Shown piece by piece: positions 4,660 through 6,469 of a stretch of 6,469 nucleotides of DNA; the stretch's first letter is position 1, and each line of letters begins with the position of its first letter. The position numbers and the translations under genes were made by a program. The notes beneath the pieces were generated by a model that was not told where the DNA came from, did not search any database, and worked only from the letters and a program-made list of their open reading frames with translations. Where the stretch lies: assembly GCA_903930665.1 (NCBI GenBank), contig CAIYZI010000216.1, positions 1 through 6,469 on the forward strand. Reading direction: 5' to 3'. The DNA is from an uncultured beta proteobacterium (GTDB lineage Bacteria > Pseudomonadota > Gammaproteobacteria > Burkholderiales > Burkholderiaceae).

Positions 4660-5877
4660 ATGACTTCAAACTCCACTGAGAAATATTTTCCATCTTGGTT
4701 AATTCTGCTAGGCGCCCTTACTGCTGTCGCACCCTTATCGATTGATATGTACCTTCCCAGCTTCCCGCAAATTGAGCGCAGCCTCGAAGGCAACCCAGGG
4801 AGCGTTGAACTTACCCTGGCTGCATTTTTTATTGGTCTAACACTTGGGCAATTATTTTATGGCCCACTAAGTGACCGCTTTGGACGCAAGAAGCCTTTAT
4901 ACATAGGATTCGCGATCTATACACTCGCCTCACTCGGAGCTGCAATGGCTGATAGTATTTCGATCTTAATACTATGGAGATTTCTACAGGGTATGGGAGG
5001 CTGTGCTGGAATCATTATTCCTAGCGCTATTGTCCGAGATCGAACAACCGCAAGAGAATCTGCCCGCGCTTTTTCATTGCTGATGTTGGTTATGGGCCTC
5101 GCACCTATATTGGCTCCACTTATTGGCGGTCAGATAATGCTCCTTTGTGGGTGGCGAGGCATTTTCTACGTACTCGCTCTATTTGGCATAAGCTGTCTAG
5201 CGGCAATCAAATTGGGGCTTGCAGAAAGCCACAACATCGATCATGAGCCACCACTCAACCTCCGCAAAGTTCTCAGCAATTATTTCCATCTACTAAAAAA
5301 TAAAGCCTTTCTTGGTTATGCACTTGCGGGAGGCCTTGCTATGTCAGGCATGTTTGCCTATATTGCTGGGTCTCCTTTTGTGCTTATTGATCTCTACCAT
5401 ATTACCGCAGAAAAATTTGGTTTTTTCTTTGGCGTAAATGCCTTCGGACTCATTGCCTCTAGTCAAATTAACGCACGCTTGCTAAAGAAATTCTCAGCAA
5501 CCTCCATATTACGCACAGCTCTTTGGATGCCATCCATAACAGGATTTTCCTTGGCGCTACTAGCATTCAATAATTGGATCTCCTTACCTATTTTTGTGGC
5601 AGGCTTCTTCTGCTTTGTATCTAGCATAGGCTTCATTATTCCTAATGCGATGGCTTCAGCTCTAGCGACCCATGGTCAACAAGCCGGAACAGCTGCTGCA
5701 CTTGCTAGCGCCCTGCAATTCTTTTTCGCAACTCTAGCTGGGACATTGGTGGGCCTCTTAAATGATGGTACTGGCAAGCCTCTTGCAGCAATCATGGCAA
5801 TTTGCGGAATTGGTGCCTGGGTATGTCATCGTCGTTTAGTTAGACATCATGAACTCCATTTAGCGCCTACAGCCTAA
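4660..5877 (+). CDS. Bcr/CflA-type MFS multidrug exporter (DHA1, 12 TM)
   Basis: A 405-residue, strongly hydrophobic inner-membrane protein of the major facilitator superfamily, close to the usual length of about 400 for Bcr/CflA drug:H+ antiporters. Visible motifs are the TM1 signature APLSIDMYLPSFPQI (residues 24-38), motif A GPLSDRFGRKK (68-78) in the TM2-TM3 loop, motif B-like WRFLQGMGG with R107 in TM4, and motif C-like LAPILAPLIGG (147-157) in TM5, typical of exporters. A basic/polar central loop at about 186-215 separates the two six-helix halves, and the C-terminal tail is His-rich. The ATG at 4660 has only a weak AGG eight to ten bases upstream. It is divergent from ompW and convergent with the orphan at 6085-6411. 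The substrate cannot be read from sequence; drug or solvent export is the family expectation. A solvent-efflux link to the monooxygenase is possible but not shown. Confidence 0.93.
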   Translation: MTSNSTEKYFPSWLILLGALTAVAPLSIDMYLPSFPQIERSLEGNPGSVELTLAAFFIGLTLGQLFYGPLSDRFGRKKPLYIGFAIYTLASLGAAMADSISILILWRFLQGMGGCAGIIIPSAIVRDRTTARESARAFSLLMLVMGLAPILAPLIGGQIMLLCGWRGIFYVLALFGISCLAAIKLGLAESHNIDHEPPLNLRKVLSNYFHLLKNKAFLGYALAGGLAMSGMFAYIAGSPFVLIDLYHITAEKFGFFFGVNAFGLIASSQINARLLKKFSATSILRTALWMPSITGFSLALLAFNNWISLPIFVAGFFCFVSSIGFIIPNAMASALATHGQQAGTAAALASALQFFFATLAGTLVGLLNDGTGKPLAAIMAICGIGAWVCHRRLVRHHELHLAPTA

Positions 5878-5920
5878 GCCCAATGAGTATTGTGCGACCT
5901 AGATAAAAATAGGCTTTTTT
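5871..5920 (+). terminator. Possible rho-independent terminator of the MFS gene
   Basis: TAGGCT (5910-5915) is followed by a T-run to 5920. It can pair with AGCCTA (5871-5876) across a long loop, or GGCTT (5912-5916) can pair with AAGCC (5876-5880). A short local stem CCTA/TAGG (5898-5901 and 5910-5913) is also available. The T-run is clear, the stem is weak. Confidence 0.4.
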
Positions 5921-6020
5921 AAATACCCGCTAACTCTTTAATTTAACAATTATTAATCCTTTTGCAATATTTCCCACGGTACTTCACTTATTGAGCCGTT
6001 CAAATATAAAGAAAATGATT

Positions 6021-6054
6021 AAAAAAATATTGACCATTATTCCCTTCGAATATG
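6021..6054 (-). terminator. Weak candidate terminator of the orphan gene
   Basis: Downstream of the orphan gene, on the minus strand, CATATTC (6054-6048) can pair with GAATAATG (6042-6035), one A bulged and a five-base loop. A run of T follows at 6028-6021, about seven bases away. The rest of the 207-base convergent spacer (5878-6084) holds nothing else recognisable. Confidence 0.25.
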
Positions 6055-6084
6055 CCTTGCCATTACAAGTTCACTTTAAATCAA

Positions 6085-6411
6085 TCAATTAAACGTCTCT
6101 AGACGCCTAATCGCAGCCGGCAAGATATCGCGATGATTAATACAAGCTCGACCCAGAATGTGCTCTTCATCAGGAGTTAGCCCTTCAAAATCATCTCGTT
6201 GGTAGCGGTCATGTATATCGCTTAGCGCAGAAATAATATGACTCATGTTTTGATCTGGTTGCAATCCATTTAATAACTCTCTCGCCTCAAGGTGTGCATT
6301 TTCTTTCTTATCTCTAATATTTGCAAATAAATCAGGGCGCTTCACTTTAAGTCCAAGGAGCCAAGTTTCTAACTCAATGGTTCTTCGATTTGATGATGCT
6401 AAAAACAGCAT
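6085..6411 (-). CDS. Hypothetical protein of 108 residues, probably helical and cytoplasmic
   Basis: I do not recognise the family. The protein is polar and charged, has no signal peptide or membrane segment, and its composition suggests an all-helical fold. Notable segments are NRRTIELETWLLGLKVKRPD near the N-terminus, a charged KKENAHLEARELLNGL helix, SDIHDRYQRDDFEGLTPDEE, and ILGRACINHRDILPAAIRRL at the end. An in-frame stop (TAG at 6423-6421) lies just upstream, so the ATG at 6411 is the earliest start. Only a weak AGGTAG precedes it by about 10 bases. The gene is convergent with the MFS gene and flanked by a 12-bp inverted repeat. Coding is supported by protein-like composition and length, not by a known domain. 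A regulator or small toxin/antitoxin-like protein cannot be excluded or supported. Confidence 0.6.
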   Translation of the reverse strand: MLFLASSNRRTIELETWLLGLKVKRPDLFANIRDKKENAHLEARELLNGLQPDQNMSHIISALSDIHDRYQRDDFEGLTPDEEHILGRACINHRDILPAAIRRLETFN

Positions 6412-6469
6412 TTGGGCAAACTACCTGCAAGGCAAGAATCTGGGCGAACGGCTCAATTGCGTATATTTA

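Larger units (their letters stand above)
5990..6457. repeat. 12-bp inverted repeat flanking the orphan gene
   Basis: ATTGAGCCGTTC at 5990-6001 recurs as its exact reverse complement at 6446-6457, on either side of the 6085-6411 gene. The arms are short and AT/GC-mixed. It could be a pair of regulator sites, short element ends, or chance. No transposase or target duplication was seen. Confidence 0.5.

Overview
The window looks like a contig from a low-to-moderate GC betaproteobacterium. The style of the Bcr/CflA transporter and OmpW proteins and the AT-rich spacers suggest a Burkholderiales relative such as a Polynucleobacter-like freshwater bacterium. This placement is an impression from protein style, not a computed assignment. 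The main content is a minus-strand toluene/aromatic monooxygenase operon (tmoABCDE order) preceded on the same strand by an OmpW/AlkL-family outer-membrane barrel.

Layout from left to right: bases 1-264 are a fragment of a formylglycine-generating-enzyme (FGE/SUMF1) domain gene on the plus strand. It meets head-on, with both 3' halves missing, a truncated tmoE (hydroxylase beta subunit) on the minus strand. The join lies within 12 bases (253-264) that fit both genes. Then, all on the minus strand, come tmoD (effector), tmoC (Rieske ferredoxin), tmoB (hydroxylase gamma), a strong 12-bp hairpin, tmoA (hydroxylase alpha with a complete diiron site), a 97-base spacer with an inverted repeat, and ompW. 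A 460-base divergent spacer holds several small inverted and direct repeats and a possible 34-codon gene remnant. A plus-strand Bcr/CflA-type MFS drug exporter follows. A minus-strand 108-residue orphan gene closes the window.

How the genes work together (inference from the T4MO, T3MO and ToMO families): OmpW would admit hydrophobic substrate through the outer membrane. TmoA, TmoB and TmoE form the (alpha-beta-gamma)2 hydroxylase, TmoC delivers electrons and TmoD is the coupling effector. The NADH oxidoreductase (TmoF) and the C-terminal half of TmoE are absent because of the junction at 253-264. That junction is either a real rearrangement that would inactivate the operon or an assembly chimera. 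I see no CRISPR array, rRNA, tRNA or transposase. The monooxygenase is a known type of system; the unusual points are the junction, the OmpW partner and the non-coding structures in the operon.
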